Assembly: GCA_018268085.1 (NCBI GenBank)
Contig: JAFDXE010000001.1
Coordinates: forward strand, 62,001-126,000
Length of the DNA: 64,000 nucleotides
DNA from: Bacteroidota bacterium
GTDB taxonomy: Bacteria > Bacteroidota > Bacteroidia > Chitinophagales > Chitinophagaceae
Direction: 5' to 3'
Shown here in pieces: positions 29,209 to 38,649 of the stretch. The position numbers were made by a program, and so were the translations under genes. The first letter of the stretch is position 1. Every line of letters begins with the position of its first letter. The notes beneath the pieces were generated by a model. The model had not been told where the DNA came from. It saw only the letters and a program-made list of their open reading frames with translations, and did no database searches.

Positions 29209-29728
29209 TTGATACTATCATTTTTTGTAACAGCGTTTTTGCACGGCTGAGTTGTGATTTGGATGTTCCTTCGGAAATGCCTAATAGTTTTGCAATTTCC
29301 CTGTGATCCATGCCTTCAACAACATGAAGATTGAATACCGTTCGATAACCCACCGGCAATTGAACGATCAGGTTAAAAATTTCTGATGCCGATAAATTAT
29401 TGAGTGCCGCTTCTTCAATTCCCATGTCCGCAATATCGGTTTCGGGGATCATGGTGAAAGATTTTTTCCGGCGTAAATACATCAAACATTCATTGATCAT
29501 AATCCGCTTCAACCATTCGTGTAACGCGGCTTCTCCATTATAATGAAAACGATGAATGGTCTTGTAAAATTTGTAAAAGCCATCCAGCATAATCTCTTCT
29601 GCATCTTCCGCAACTTTTACATACCGGCGGCAAAGCACATGCATTCTTCCCGACCAATGATCATACAATAATTTTTGCGCTGCCGCACTGCCTTGCTTCG
29701 CTTCCCTGATCAATAAAGCTTTATCCAT
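29174..29728 (-). CDS. ECF-type RNA polymerase sigma factor
   Basis: About 184 residues. Region 2 spans about 15-85 (YVKVAEDAEEIMLDGFYKFYKTI), with the -10-binding LHEWLKRIMINECLMYLRR helix. Region 4 has FNLHVVEGMDHREIAKLLGISEGTSKSQLSRAKTLL, the usual HTH. It redirects RNA polymerase to envelope or stress genes. I start at the ATG at 29728, since the eight upstream residues are not family-like. It overlaps the anti-sigma gene and follows the LytS-type kinase on the same strand. Confidence 0.9.
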   Translation of the reverse strand: MDKALLIREAKQGSAAAQKLLYDHWSGRMHVLCRRYVKVAEDAEEIMLDGFYKFYKTIHRFHYNGEAALHEWLKRIMINECLMYLRRKKSFTMIPETDIADMGIEEAALNNLSASEIFNLIVQLPVGYRTVFNLHVVEGMDHREIAKLLGISEGTSKSQLSRAKTLLQKMIVSNETIYGRQSNG

Positions 29729-29912
29729 GTACATTACTGGTTTACCCTGCAAACAATATTTTTAATTGCCCACAGGTTACTAAATGCTATCTGTAAAAAA
29801 AAGGTTGCACGAAGAAAAAGGGAATTTAACTAAAGAGTTGTTAAAGGAATTTTCTTAACCCTCTAATGATAATCAGCAGTAAAAAAAACCAAAGATTGAA
29901 ATGAATATAATC

Positions 29913-31148
29913 TTACAGCGGCATGATAATTTTTGATTCCACCATCCCGCCTTCAATTTCGTGAATCTGGAAATTTGCTTTTCCCTGGAATAATAAATTC
30001 AGCCGGTCGTGTGTACTCGTAATGCCAAAACCCGTATGACTGCTGTACCCGTTTAATGATCCGGAGTTCTGAACGGTTAGTTCATGGAAGCCATTCTTAT
30101 TAACTGAAACAATTTTAATGGTTCCGCCATCTATGGTTTTGCTGATGCCATGTTTGATCGCATTTTCTACCAGCGTTTGCAGCATCATTGGCGGAATGGA
30201 TTGCTCCAGTGTATTTTCGTCGATCGACATTTCTATTTTCAACCTGTCTTCAAAACGCATGTGTTCCAAAGCCAGGTAATCTTTTACAATATTCAGTTCC
30301 TGTTGCAACGGAACGGTCTCCAGTTTTTCCGCCTGCATACTGCTGCGAAGAATATTGCTCAATTCAGTAATGGCCTGCCTTGCTCTTTGCGGATTCTCAT
30401 CTACCAGCGCCCTGATACTATTGTGTGCATTAAATATAAAATGCGGATTGATATGCGATTTAATCGTTTTCAACTCCAGCGATTTCACCATTGCTTCCAG
30501 TTGTAGTTTATCAATCTGGTCGTTCCGGTTTTTATTTACATAATGCCAAACGATATAAATGAGTAACCAAAGTGCCATAAGAATAAACGTAATGGTAATG
30601 GCCCAGAAATCTTTTCCTTTCCAGGGTTCTTCAAATTGCCAGGCGCCATTTTTATCCCTGTGCCAGCCGGTAGTTTTCTTTATTTTATTAAACGCAACAT
30701 ATTTGGTAGAGTCAATGGTTGTTTTCGCTGCATAATCATAATAATCTGTACCCGCAACCTGCAATTCCTTTTCCATGGCGATGGCTTTTTCCTTTCGTTC
30801 GTTATTGGTAAACTTATCCAGTGATAGTCCGGTTACATTACAGGTTGCCTGGAATGCATAATACTCCGTTAGTCCGGCTGTTACTGCCCCCACAATCACA
30901 ATGGCAGCAACCCTGGGCAATGAAAATTTCATCCACTGGATGCGTTTTAATACCAATCGCAAGAGGTGGGTTAACAAAATACTCCAGATCAAATCCAGTG
31001 TTAGCGCAAAGAAGAAAAGGTTGCGTTTTGTTTCAGGGTATAAATAAATATCGCTGGCAAACTGGTAGGCAAAAAATAAATTGATAAGCGCCCAGGCACC
31101 CCATCCGGCGAACTGGCAAAACCAATACCTGGCAGTAGATGTAAACAT
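29913..31148 (-). CDS. LytS-type sensor histidine kinase
   Basis: A 411-residue membrane kinase. It has four hydrophobic segments (about 10-30, 42-65, 78-97, 182-203), with a periplasmic region between the third and fourth. A His_kinase domain follows, with the phospho-acceptor His236 in SHINPHFIFNAHNSI, and an HATPase_c-type end (LVENAIKHGISK, GFGITSTHDRL). Such kinases normally pair with an adjacent LytTR response regulator. None is present here, so it is an orphan or works with a distant partner. Confidence 0.88.
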   Translation of the reverse strand: MFTSTARYWFCQFAGWGAWALINLFFAYQFASDIYLYPETKRNLFFFALTLDLIWSILLTHLLRLVLKRIQWMKFSLPRVAAIVIVGAVTAGLTEYYAFQATCNVTGLSLDKFTNNERKEKAIAMEKELQVAGTDYYDYAAKTTIDSTKYVAFNKIKKTTGWHRDKNGAWQFEEPWKGKDFWAITITFILMALWLLIYIVWHYVNKNRNDQIDKLQLEAMVKSLELKTIKSHINPHFIFNAHNSIRALVDENPQRARQAITELSNILRSSMQAEKLETVPLQQELNIVKDYLALEHMRFEDRLKIEMSIDENTLEQSIPPMMLQTLVENAIKHGISKTIDGGTIKIVSVNKNGFHELTVQNSGSLNGYSSHTGFGITSTHDRLNLLFQGKANFQIHEIEGGMVESKIIMPL

Positions 31149-31238
31149 GAAATTGAAAATAGACAGAATTTCGGGTGATTGATGGCGAATTGTATTAGTG
31201 GTTAATTGTAGATTTGAGTGGAAAAGGGGATGGTGGAT

Positions 31239-31302
31239 TTTGAATGCTGAATTATGAATTATGAATTGTGAATTATGAATTGTGAATTATGAATGGCTGA
31301 AT
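31239..31302. repeat. GAATTRT heptamer tandem repeat, nine units
   Basis: Plus-strand 7-bp units TTTGAAT, GCTGAAT, TATGAAT (x2), TGTGAAT, TATGAAT, TGTGAAT, TATGAAT and an 8-bp GGCTGAAT. It lies in the intergenic region between the LytS-type kinase and the small secreted protein, upstream of both. The same word occurs in the opposite orientation at 32025-32099. The rest of 31149-31442 shows no gene. Confidence 0.75.
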
Positions 31303-31442
31303 TGGGGAATGGTGGTTTGAAGTAGCAGATAAATAAATAAGTTTTGAATAGTGAATACAGGAGATTGCAATGGTAACAGGTTAGTTTACTGGAAGGTATC
31401 ATTGCTAAAATACAAAGTAGTTTGGATGTAATGCATGTAACA

Positions 31443-31823
31443 ATGAAACTAAAATTATTCTTTTCAGTACTATTATTATTCAGCATTCAGTTGCTGGCTG
31501 CGCAGCTCCGTTCTAACAAAGACCTTATAGGTAAATGGAGTGGGGCTGATAAAGGGCAACAACTTCAGTTGGAGTTTTTTGCCAATGCAACCGTAATGAT
31601 CACTACAGAGGGAGGCCGCTTACCCCTGGCAACCTATACCGCTAATTTTAATACCATGCCCATCGAAGTAAAACTTACGGCAACCGACCACGGGCAACAA
31701 ATGAATTTTAAAGGGCAACTAACCTTTATCGATAACCGCACCATTAAACTCACCTATTTCGGCGACAATAAAAGAAATGATGTGTTCGCAGAAGGCAGAA
31801 CGATTACAATGCAGAAAATGTAG
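31443..31823 (+). CDS. Small secreted beta-rich protein
   Basis: A 126-residue protein with a clear signal peptide (MKLKLFFSVLLLFSIQLLAAQL). The mature part is beta-rich (LIGKWSGADKGQQLQLEFF, ATVMITTEGG, VKLTATDHGQQMNFKGQLTFI), reminiscent of lipocalin-like DUF domains that begin with a GKW motif. No exact family was recognised. The start at 31443 is the ATG directly before the signal peptide. In-frame ATGs at 31422 and 31431 are less likely. It is flanked on both sides by heptamer repeats in opposite orientations. Confidence 0.65.
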   Translation: MKLKLFFSVLLLFSIQLLAAQLRSNKDLIGKWSGADKGQQLQLEFFANATVMITTEGGRLPLATYTANFNTMPIEVKLTATDHGQQMNFKGQLTFIDNRTIKLTYFGDNKRNDVFAEGRTITMQKM

Positions 31824-31932
31824 TAGAGAACGATTTGCAATTAGCCATAGTGTCATGAAGTTTGTTGTTTTCGGAAAATTTTCGTTATTAAAGCAGATGT
31901 TACCACGAAGGCACTAAGGCACCTTACACCGA

Positions 31933-31951
31933 CCCTCTCCAGAGGAGAGGG
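31933..31951. repeat. Short palindrome CCCTCTCC-AGA-GGAGAGGG
   Basis: A perfect 8-bp inverted repeat with a 3-nt loop. It is preceded by a phrase (ACCACGAAGGCACTAAGGCACC, 31901-31922) that looks like a dispersed intergenic element. No coding potential is seen here. The 31824-32116 gap otherwise holds only the heptamer array. Confidence 0.5.
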
Positions 31952-32024
31952 AGCATGGTTCGTCATCATCTTTACATTTTCCTGTTAATAATAATTCGTG
32001 TAATCTGTAATAAGTGTTATCACA

Positions 32025-32099
32025 ATTCCGCATTCAACATTCAATTCCGCATTCATAATTCAGCATTCACAATTCAGCATTCAGCATTCACCATTCACA
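32025..32099 (+). repeat. ATTCANN heptamer tandem repeat, about eleven units
   Basis: Units ATTCCGC, ATTCAAC, a short ATTCA, ATTCCGC, ATTCATA, ATTCAGC, ATTCACA, ATTCAGC (x2), ATTCACC, ATTCACA follow each other without gaps. The array ends 3 nt before the -7 element TACCTTTG and 18 nt before the ABC-transporter ATG. Confidence 0.8.
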
Positions 32100-32101
32100 C
32101 C

Positions 32102-32109
32102 TACCTTTG
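32102..32109 (+). promoter_or_regulatory. -7 element giving a near-leaderless ABC-transporter mRNA
   Basis: TACCTTTG matches TAnnTTTG and ends 7 nt before the ATG at 32117, so the expected start site is at or within a few bases of the start codon. Confidence 0.6.
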
Positions 32110-32116
32110 CACTTAC

Positions 32117-33952
32117 ATGACCCAACTTTCCACACTCAACAAATATTTCTGGAAATACCGCTGGCTTTTTTTTCTCGGCATCCTCTTCGTTATCCTCACC
32201 AATTATTTCAGGATACTGTCGCCGCAGCTTACAGGCTATGTAGTAAACACGGTTATTCATTCCATCGATGCAGGAAAAGGAAGTACAGCCACCTACAATC
32301 AATCGTACAGCAACTATGATTTGATCGTAAGAAAAATAATAGAAAATTTTAATGACCACCCCGGCAATAAAATTCTGTTCACAGGCCTTATCCTCATCCT
32401 CGTTGCCGTTATAAGCGGTTTTTTTATGTTTCTCATGCGACAAACCATCATCGTAATGAGCCGCCACATTGAGTATGATCAGAAAAATGAAATTTTTAAG
32501 CATTATCAAAAACTGGATACCGCTTTTTATAAAACCCACAGCACCGGCGACCTTATGAACCGCATTGCCGAAGATGTGAGCCGCGTAAGAATGTACACAG
32601 GTCCGGCCATCATGTATTTTATCAACCTGGCCGCTGTAATCGGCTTCAGTTTGTACTTCATGATTCGTTCGGATGTTAAACTCACGTTGGTTGCCTTATG
32701 CCCGCTTCCCATACTTGCATTCACCATTTATTTTGTAAATACGATCATCAACAAAAAAAGTGAACGCATCCAATCCCTCCTCAGCGATCTTACCACCAAT
32801 GCACAGGAATCCTATTCCGGCATACGGGTAATAAAATCTTTTGTACAGGAAAAGGCAATGCTTGGATTTTTCAAAAACAACAGTGAATCGTATCGCTCAA
32901 ACGCATTAAGCCTGGCAAAAACCGAAGCCATCTATTTTCCCAGCATGGCACTGCTGATTGGTTTGAGCACACTCATTACGATCATGGTGGGCGGCCTCGA
33001 TGTTGTACAACATGCACCGGGAGCCACAGTTGGAAAAATTGCAGAATTCGTAATGTACATTCAGATGCTTACATTCCCTGTTAGTGCCATTGGCTGGACC
33101 GCCAGTATGACCCAGCGGGCAGTTGCTTCCCAAAAAAGGATCAACGAATTTTTATTATCTGCACCTACCATAAAAAATGAGCCCGATGCTGTTGATGCGA
33201 TATTAGCAGGAAATATTACCATTCAAAACGCCGACTTCACCTATCCGCATACCGGTATTCATGCAATAAAAGATTTTTCACTTACTATCGGCAAAGGAGA
33301 AAAAATTGCTGTTGTAGGCAAAACCGGTTCGGGAAAATCAACGCTTGCCCAACTGCTGCTGCGCATGTATGATGTACAGAACGGAATGATATTATATGAC
33401 GGCATTCCTGTACATAAAATAGATCTTGCCCATTTACGCTCACAGATCAGCTACGTTCCGCAGGATGTGTTCCTGTTCAGTGAAACCATCGGCAATAACA
33501 TACGTTTTGGTAAGAATGACGCCCGTGAAGAGGAAGTGGCCACCGCAGCTCGCCAGGCCAGCATCTACAATGAAATAAACAGTTTTGCACAGGGATTTGA
33601 AACGATCGTAGGAGAGAGAGGTGTAACCCTCAGCGGCGGACAAAAGCAACGCATCTCCATCGCCAGGGCATTGGTAAAAAATCCTCAAATTGTAATTTTC
33701 GACGATTGCTTAAGTGCGGTAGATGGCAAAACGGAAAAAGAGATCATCAGCAGTTTATATCAATACCTGCAGGATAAAACAGCGATCATCATTACACACA
33801 GAATCTTCTCCCTTTTTAGTTTTGATAAGATCGTTGTGATGGATGAAGGTAAAGTGATGGAAATGGGAACGCATGAATCGCTGATGGCAAAAAAAGGAAT
33901 GTATGCCGATATGTTTGCAAGGCAGCAGGAACAGGAAAAGAAATCGGGTTGA
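32117..33952 (+). CDS. ABC exporter half-transporter (membrane plus ATPase)
   Basis: 611 residues from the ATG at 32117: six membrane helices (about 15-330) followed by an ATPase domain. Walker A is GKTGSGKST (401-409), the signature is LSGGQKQR (505-512), and the H-loop is ITHR (559-562). Walker B reads QIVIFDDCLSAVD, with Asp530 where the catalytic glutamate would usually be, as in MdlA/MdlB-type exporters. It belongs to the lipid/multidrug exporter class, and the substrate is unknown. The longer open frame upstream to 31955 is excluded because its translation is the heptamer repeat. Confidence 0.9.
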   Translation: MTQLSTLNKYFWKYRWLFFLGILFVILTNYFRILSPQLTGYVVNTVIHSIDAGKGSTATYNQSYSNYDLIVRKIIENFNDHPGNKILFTGLILILVAVISGFFMFLMRQTIIVMSRHIEYDQKNEIFKHYQKLDTAFYKTHSTGDLMNRIAEDVSRVRMYTGPAIMYFINLAAVIGFSLYFMIRSDVKLTLVALCPLPILAFTIYFVNTIINKKSERIQSLLSDLTTNAQESYSGIRVIKSFVQEKAMLGFFKNNSESYRSNALSLAKTEAIYFPSMALLIGLSTLITIMVGGLDVVQHAPGATVGKIAEFVMYIQMLTFPVSAIGWTASMTQRAVASQKRINEFLLSAPTIKNEPDAVDAILAGNITIQNADFTYPHTGIHAIKDFSLTIGKGEKIAVVGKTGSGKSTLAQLLLRMYDVQNGMILYDGIPVHKIDLAHLRSQISYVPQDVFLFSETIGNNIRFGKNDAREEEVATAARQASIYNEINSFAQGFETIVGERGVTLSGGQKQRISIARALVKNPQIVIFDDCLSAVDGKTEKEIISSLYQYLQDKTAIIITHRIFSLFSFDKIVVMDEGKVMEMGTHESLMAKKGMYADMFARQQEQEKKSG

Positions 33953-34039
33953 TACCGGTTTGAAAGAACTGCCGGCTTATCATGTTTCAAAAATGTAGAA
34001 AGATTGTATATAATTGATGGCTGATAAAATCCCAATTTT

Positions 34040-34069
34040 TTTGTGGAATCGAAAACAACTATATCTTTG
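34040..34069 (+). promoter_or_regulatory. Bacteroidota-type promoter for the DUF3276 gene
   Basis: TTTG at 34040-34043, an 18-nt spacer and TATCTTTG at 34062-34069. The leader to the GTG start at 34099 is about 25 nt. Confidence 0.65.
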
Positions 34070-34098
34070 TCGGATTAAAAATTTTAAAATACCAAACA

Positions 34099-34533
34099 GT
34101 GGCGTACGAAAACAACGATAAAAAAATGGAAAGCGTTTACAGTATCAGGGTAAAAGCCGGTAAACGCAGAACTTACTTTTTTGATGTAAGAGAAACAAGA
34201 GGAAACGATTTTTATGTAACCATTACTGAAAGTCGTAAACGTTTTGATTCAGACGGGTATGATCGTCATAAGATCTTTTTGTACAAAGAAGATTTTAATA
34301 AGTTTTTAAAAGGTTTAAATGAAACGGTTGACCACGTAAAAACCGAATTAATGCCGGATTTCGATTTCGATGCGTTTAACCACGATACTCCTTATGAAGG
34401 TGGTGAAGAAGGCCAGGGCAGAAGCGAATCTGCAGAAACAAGCGCCCCGGTGATGGCTGAAGAAAAGAAAGAAGAACCCGTTGCCGCAGCTCCGCAGGAT
34501 AACGGTCATTCTGAAGAAGTTGATAAATGGTAA
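34099..34533 (+). CDS. DUF3276 PUR-alpha-like nucleic-acid-binding protein
   Basis: A 144-residue protein with a GTG start. The core (about 13-90) has the PUR-type pattern VKAGKRRTYFFDVRETRGNDFYVTITESRKR and HKIFLYKEDFNKFLKGLNE, which binds single-stranded nucleic acid in homologues. The tail is acidic and low-complexity (EGGEEGQGRSES through EEKKEEP), as in other Bacteroidota members. A second start at 34126 (MESVYS) is possible. It is monocistronic, closed by the terminator at 34558. Confidence 0.85.
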   Translation: MAYENNDKKMESVYSIRVKAGKRRTYFFDVRETRGNDFYVTITESRKRFDSDGYDRHKIFLYKEDFNKFLKGLNETVDHVKTELMPDFDFDAFNHDTPYEGGEEGQGRSESAETSAPVMAEEKKEEPVAAAPQDNGHSEEVDKW

Positions 34534-34557
34534 TTCATTAATATTTTTTCATAAAGA

Positions 34558-34590
34558 AAGTCTTCATGAACACTGAAGACTTTTTTATTT
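34558..34590 (+). terminator. Rho-independent terminator after the DUF3276 gene
   Basis: AAGTCTTCA (34558-34566), a 7-nt loop, TGAAGACTT (34574-34582), then a T-rich run. Confidence 0.9.
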
Positions 34591-34633
34591 AATACCCAGT
34601 GAGATATTACACAAGTCTCTAAATTGTTTATCT

Positions 34634-35668
34634 ATGAATAAGTTCCTGTCGATACTCCTTATTACATTGTTTTCCCTTAATGGCTTCGCTCAAAAAAAAC
34701 AATACAAAGTTTTACCTGTAGGTTTTTACAATGTAGAAAACCTGTTTAACCCCGAAAATGATACTACAAAGCTTGATGAAGATTTTACGCCTGGTGGTGA
34801 TTATCACTATACCTATGAAGTGTACAATCAGAAATTGCACAATATTGCCACGGTATTAAGCAAAATGGCAGCCGATGTAACACCGGAAGGTTGCGCTATC
34901 ATCGGCATTGCTGAAATTGAAAACGATCTTGCACTTAACGACTTGCTTAAACAACCGGAACTGGCCGCTCGTGGATATAAATACATCTGGTTTCCAACGC
35001 CCGACGTTAGAGGCATCAGCACTGCTTTACTGTACAATCCGAAATATTTTAAACCATTGCATACAGAACCCTTAAAAGTTGATCTTACCAAAGTTGGTCA
35101 GCCCAGGCCTACCAGGAATGTATTGTATGTAAAAGGCGTATTGGCCGGCAACGACACCATCCATGTAATGGTGAATCACTGGCCGTCACGCAGCGGTGGA
35201 GAAGCCGAAACCATGCCGCACAGAGCCGTTGCTGCCGGTGTAGATAAAAGAATTGTTGATTCACTCCATGCAACCGACGAAAATGCAAAAATTATCATCA
35301 TGGGCGATTTGAATGACAACCCCACTGATGCCAGCATTTTGAAAATTCTAAAAGCAAAAGCGGATACAACCAACCTGGCAATGACAGATATTTTTAACCC
35401 CTGGATCAAGGTTTTTAAAAGCGGTACAGGTACTGAAATTTTCCAGGGACAATGGAATTTGCTCGATCAGATCATGATGTCGGGGGCTTTTGTAAAAAAT
35501 CCAAATAACAAGTGGAGATATTTTAAATACCAGATATTTAAGAAAGAATTCCTTATGCACGCCATGGGCCCGGAACAAGGTTATCCGCACCGTTCATTTG
35601 ATATCAACAGGAGCTGGGATAATGGCTATAGTGATCACTTCCCAACATTGATTTACCTGGTGCAATAA
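34634..35668 (+). CDS. Secreted endonuclease/exonuclease/phosphatase-family hydrolase
   Basis: A 344-residue protein with a signal peptide (cleavage near GFAQK). The EEP-fold metal and catalytic blocks are all visible: FYNVENLF, GIAEIEND, VNHWPSR with the catalytic His, GDLNDNP, and the terminal YSDHFPT. Extracellular or periplasmic members cleave phosphodiesters of nucleic acids or lipids, and the substrate here is open. It appears monocistronic. Confidence 0.87.
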   Translation: MNKFLSILLITLFSLNGFAQKKQYKVLPVGFYNVENLFNPENDTTKLDEDFTPGGDYHYTYEVYNQKLHNIATVLSKMAADVTPEGCAIIGIAEIENDLALNDLLKQPELAARGYKYIWFPTPDVRGISTALLYNPKYFKPLHTEPLKVDLTKVGQPRPTRNVLYVKGVLAGNDTIHVMVNHWPSRSGGEAETMPHRAVAAGVDKRIVDSLHATDENAKIIIMGDLNDNPTDASILKILKAKADTTNLAMTDIFNPWIKVFKSGTGTEIFQGQWNLLDQIMMSGAFVKNPNNKWRYFKYQIFKKEFLMHAMGPEQGYPHRSFDINRSWDNGYSDHFPTLIYLVQ

Positions 35669-35676
35669 CCAGGTAA
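35653..35676. repeat. Inverted repeat overlapping the EEP stop codon
   Basis: TTACCTGGT (35653-35661) and ACCAGGTAA (35668-35676) flank a 6-nt loop containing the start of the stop codon. No T-run follows. It lies between convergent genes. Confidence 0.5.
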
Positions 35677-35729
35677 CCGATAGCAAAAACTTAATAAGTA
35701 ACAGTTCATCCATTCAGCCTTCTACTTTC

Positions 35730-36932
35730 CTAACGAACTTTCGGAACAGTATCGGCATTGCCATATATACCAATCTTATGCGTTCTCAGGATATAACTTG
35801 ATTCTTCCTTTGCGCCCGGCAAATTAAAAGTAATAGCCCGTGAAGCCTGTTTAGGCATGTGGCAATCTATGCAGTTGGTTTTGATAGATTCTCCCATATC
35901 GGCGAATTTGGGACAAAAATGTGCTGATTGCGGCTGGTGACAACTCATGCATTGTTGTGAATATACGGCCAGGTCGTTTCCTGCATTTTTATGCGGATCA
36001 TGACAGGTATTACAGGTCATGACCTTTGAATCCCGGAAACATTTGCTTTGCTCCATCAGGGTTGATTGATTGCCGTGTACATCAATGGCCGCATCTGAAG
36101 TACGGGGCATGAAGAAATAACTTAGTGTATCACCCATCTTAAAAAAGAAACGGGACTGAATCTTCTTTTTATCATTTCCCGAATGACAAATAGCGCAGGC
36201 ATCCAGTTTTTGCTGATGCGTTAGATCTTTTGCTTTGATAAGATAATAAGCTGTTGTAAGACCAGGGTGCGTTAAGTGGTAATTAACATGGTTCAATGCC
36301 GGGCCATGGCATCTTTCACAATCGATACCATATACCAGCGATGAATGGTTCAGCAACTGCTCTTCAAATACTGAAGCGCCGGGTTTAATGTCGATATGTG
36401 AGCTGTGGCAGTCGAGGCAATTCTGGTTTACCACTCTTCCGATTTTGATAAAGTCGGTAGGGAATCCCGGGCTTGTTCCCCATCCGTTTACCGATGCATA
36501 CCAGGATACCGGTAATTCATAAAAGCGATCGTTGGCCCAGTAAGCACTTGTTTGGGCTTTTCGTGAACCAAACAACAGATCAACTTTATATGCACCATTT
36601 TCTTTTCCTCCCTGGTAAATTACATGGTAATAACCATCAATTCTTTTTTCCATTACTACTTTGGCGGTACTATTAAAAGAAAAAGTATCCCGTGCATTGC
36701 TGAAATCGCCATGAATGTTTGCTGCAGAAGGCATACTTGTCGCTTTTGCGTGGGCTGCCTGTATGAAATTGTCGTACACTTCCTGGTGGCATTGCCTGCA
36801 GGCTTCCGAACCGGCGTACACATTACCGCGTGGATCTTTTCCTTCCGGTAACTGGTTATTGATGCACCGGGTAAGCACCAGCACAAAACCTACCAGCATT
36901 AAAGTGAGCACGACTATTTTTTTACATGGCAT
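35730..36932 (-). CDS. Seven-haem cytochrome c lipoprotein
   Basis: A protein of about 400 residues. After an N-terminal hydrophobic segment ending in LTRC it carries seven CxxCH haem-binding motifs: CRQCH, CLDCH, CERCH, CAICH, CNTCH, CMSCH and CIDCH. The spacing is like the cytochrome c554/NrfA-related multihaem family. It should sit in the periplasm or on the outer membrane and carry electrons. There is no terminal reductase gene beside it. I use the ATG at 36932 (MPCKKIVVL), directly before the signal sequence. Starts at 36944 and 36977 are possible, but the latter lies at the edge of a repeat array. Confidence 0.87.
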   Translation of the reverse strand: MPCKKIVVLTLMLVGFVLVLTRCINNQLPEGKDPRGNVYAGSEACRQCHQEVYDNFIQAAHAKATSMPSAANIHGDFSNARDTFSFNSTAKVVMEKRIDGYYHVIYQGGKENGAYKVDLLFGSRKAQTSAYWANDRFYELPVSWYASVNGWGTSPGFPTDFIKIGRVVNQNCLDCHSSHIDIKPGASVFEEQLLNHSSLVYGIDCERCHGPALNHVNYHLTHPGLTTAYYLIKAKDLTHQQKLDACAICHSGNDKKKIQSRFFFKMGDTLSYFFMPRTSDAAIDVHGNQSTLMEQSKCFRDSKVMTCNTCHDPHKNAGNDLAVYSQQCMSCHQPQSAHFCPKFADMGESIKTNCIDCHMPKQASRAITFNLPGAKEESSYILRTHKIGIYGNADTVPKVR

Positions 36933-36972
36933 AAGCTTAAACATAAGTGATGTTAAAAATTTTATGACCACC

Positions 36973-37051
36973 TGCAACTTGCAACTAACAACTAATTACC
37001 AAGTACTAATAACTAACAACTAATAACTAAGTACTAATAACTAACAACTAA
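36973..37051. repeat. TTAGTTR heptamer tandem repeat, about eleven units
   Basis: Plus-strand units of the CAACTAA/TAACTAA/GTACTAA type follow one another. A 28-bp super-unit (four heptamers) is nearly repeated: 37001-37022 is identical to 37029-37050. It fills the gap between the pgi stop and the cytochrome start and is upstream of the cytochrome gene. Confidence 0.8.
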
Positions 37052-37053
37052 AC

Positions 37054-38643
37054 TCACTTCATTCCTTTAAACGCATTTATCAATCCATTCGTTGATGAAT
37101 CATGCGAATGAACTTTTGCTTCTCCATCCAGTTCAGGTAAAATCTTATTCGCCAGTTGCTTGCCCAATTCAACGCCCCACTGATCGAAACTATAGATGTT
37201 CCAGATTACACCCTGGGTAAAAATTTTGTGTTCGTATACAGCAATCAGTTGCCCGAATGTGTACGGTGTGATCTTTTTTATAAGGAAGGAATTGGTAGGG
37301 CGGTTGCCTTCAAAAACCCGGTATGGATTTTCATGGGCGGTTCCATTCATCAATGCTTCCGTTTGAGCAAAGAAGTTTGACAATAATTTCGTGTGATGGT
37401 CGCCGATAGGATTGTGTGATTGGGCCGGTGCGATAAAATCGCAGGGAATGATTTCCGTTCCCTGGTGTATAAGCTGGTAAAATGCATGCTGGCCGTTTGT
37501 ACCTGGCTCTCCCCAGATAACCGGTCCGGTTTGATAGGTTACTTTCTGCCCGTTCCTGTCAACATATTTCCCGTTGCTTTCCATATTCCCCTGTTGAAAA
37601 TAGGCGGCAAAACGATGCAGGTATTGATCGTAGGGCAGGATGGCCTCGGTGGAATAACCATAAAAATTCCTATACCAGATCCCGATCAGTGCCATGATCA
37701 CCGGGATATTTTTTTCGAATGCGGTTTCCCTGAAATGAATATCGGCAGCATAACCTCCTTTCAGCATTGATGCGTAATTGTCGTAACCGATGGTTAATGC
37801 TATCGACAACCCGATGGCGCTCCACAAACTATACCTTCCGCCAACCCAATCCCAGAATACAAACATATTGGCCGTGTCTATTCCAAACTTCGCTACGTCG
37901 GCTGCGTTGGTACTAAGCGCCACAAAATGTTTGGCAATATCCTGTTCCTTTCCGCCGTTTTGCAAAAACCAGTTTCGGGCGGTATGGGCATTGGTCATGG
38001 TTTCCTGCGTGGTAAACGTTTTACTGGCAATCAGGAAGAGTGTTTCATCAGCCGTAATTTTTTTGAAGGTTTCGCTGATATGCGTTCCATCTACATTGCT
38101 TACAAAAAAAGCTTCTATTCCCTCCACGCGGTAAGGCATAAGTGCTTCGGTGGCCATTACCGGCCCCAAATCGCTGCCGCCTATGCCGATGTTAACGATA
38201 TACTTAATTTTTTTTCCGGTAAATCCCTTCCAGTTTCCATTGTGAACCTCGTTGCAAAACGCCTTCATCTGTTCCTGCACCTGCCGGATCTCGGGCATCA
38301 CATCTTTTCCGTCTACCAGGACAGGCAAGCCTGAAAAATTCCGCAACGCCGTATGCAAAACGGCCCGTGATTCTGTTCCATTGATCTTCTCGCCACTAAA
38401 CATCGCTGATATGGCTTCATCCAGTTTACATTCTTTCGCAAGATTCACCAGTGTTTCCAGGATGCCTGCATCAATATTGTTTTTCGAAAAATCAAATAAG
38501 ATATCTTCCATTGTAATGGAGAATTGCTCAAACCGGTTAGGATCATCCCTGAAAAGATCCTTAATGGTTTCCCTTCGGTTGTTGAATGTATGTTGCAATT
38601 GCTGCCAGGACGGGGTAGTAGTGGGGTTTATTTTTGGAAACAT
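37054..38643 (-). CDS. pgi: Glucose-6-phosphate isomerase
   Basis: Interconverts glucose-6-phosphate and fructose-6-phosphate in glycolysis and gluconeogenesis. At 529 residues from the ATG at 38643 it is full length. Signatures include [40 protein letters not shown] and [10 protein letters not shown]. The open frame continues 56 codons upstream, but that part is repeat-derived and contains no pgi-like sequence, so the longer start is rejected. Confidence 0.97.
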   Translation of the reverse strand: MFPKINPTTTPSWQQLQHTFNNRRETIKDLFRDDPNRFEQFSITMEDILFDFSKNNIDAGILETLVNLAKECKLDEAISAMFSGEKINGTESRAVLHTALRNFSGLPVLVDGKDVMPEIRQVQEQMKAFCNEVHNGNWKGFTGKKIKYIVNIGIGGSDLGPVMATEALMPYRVEGIEAFFVSNVDGTHISETFKKITADETLFLIASKTFTTQETMTNAHTARNWFLQNGGKEQDIAKHFVALSTNAADVAKFGIDTANMFVFWDWVGGRYSLWSAIGLSIALTIGYDNYASMLKGGYAADIHFRETAFEKNIPVIMALIGIWYRNFYGYSTEAILPYDQYLHRFAAYFQQGNMESNGKYVDRNGQKVTYQTGPVIWGEPGTNGQHAFYQLIHQGTEIIPCDFIAPAQSHNPIGDHHTKLLSNFFAQTEALMNGTAHENPYRVFEGNRPTNSFLIKKITPYTFGQLIAVYEHKIFTQGVIWNIYSFDQWGVELGKQLANKILPELDGEAKVHSHDSSTNGLINAFKGMK

Positions 38644-38649
38644 GCGCTT

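Noticed and set aside
31955..32116. N-terminal extension of the ABC transporter
   Set aside because: The extra 54 codons are translated heptamer repeat (repeating HNSAF/FTI-type words). The promoter-like element lies at 32102.
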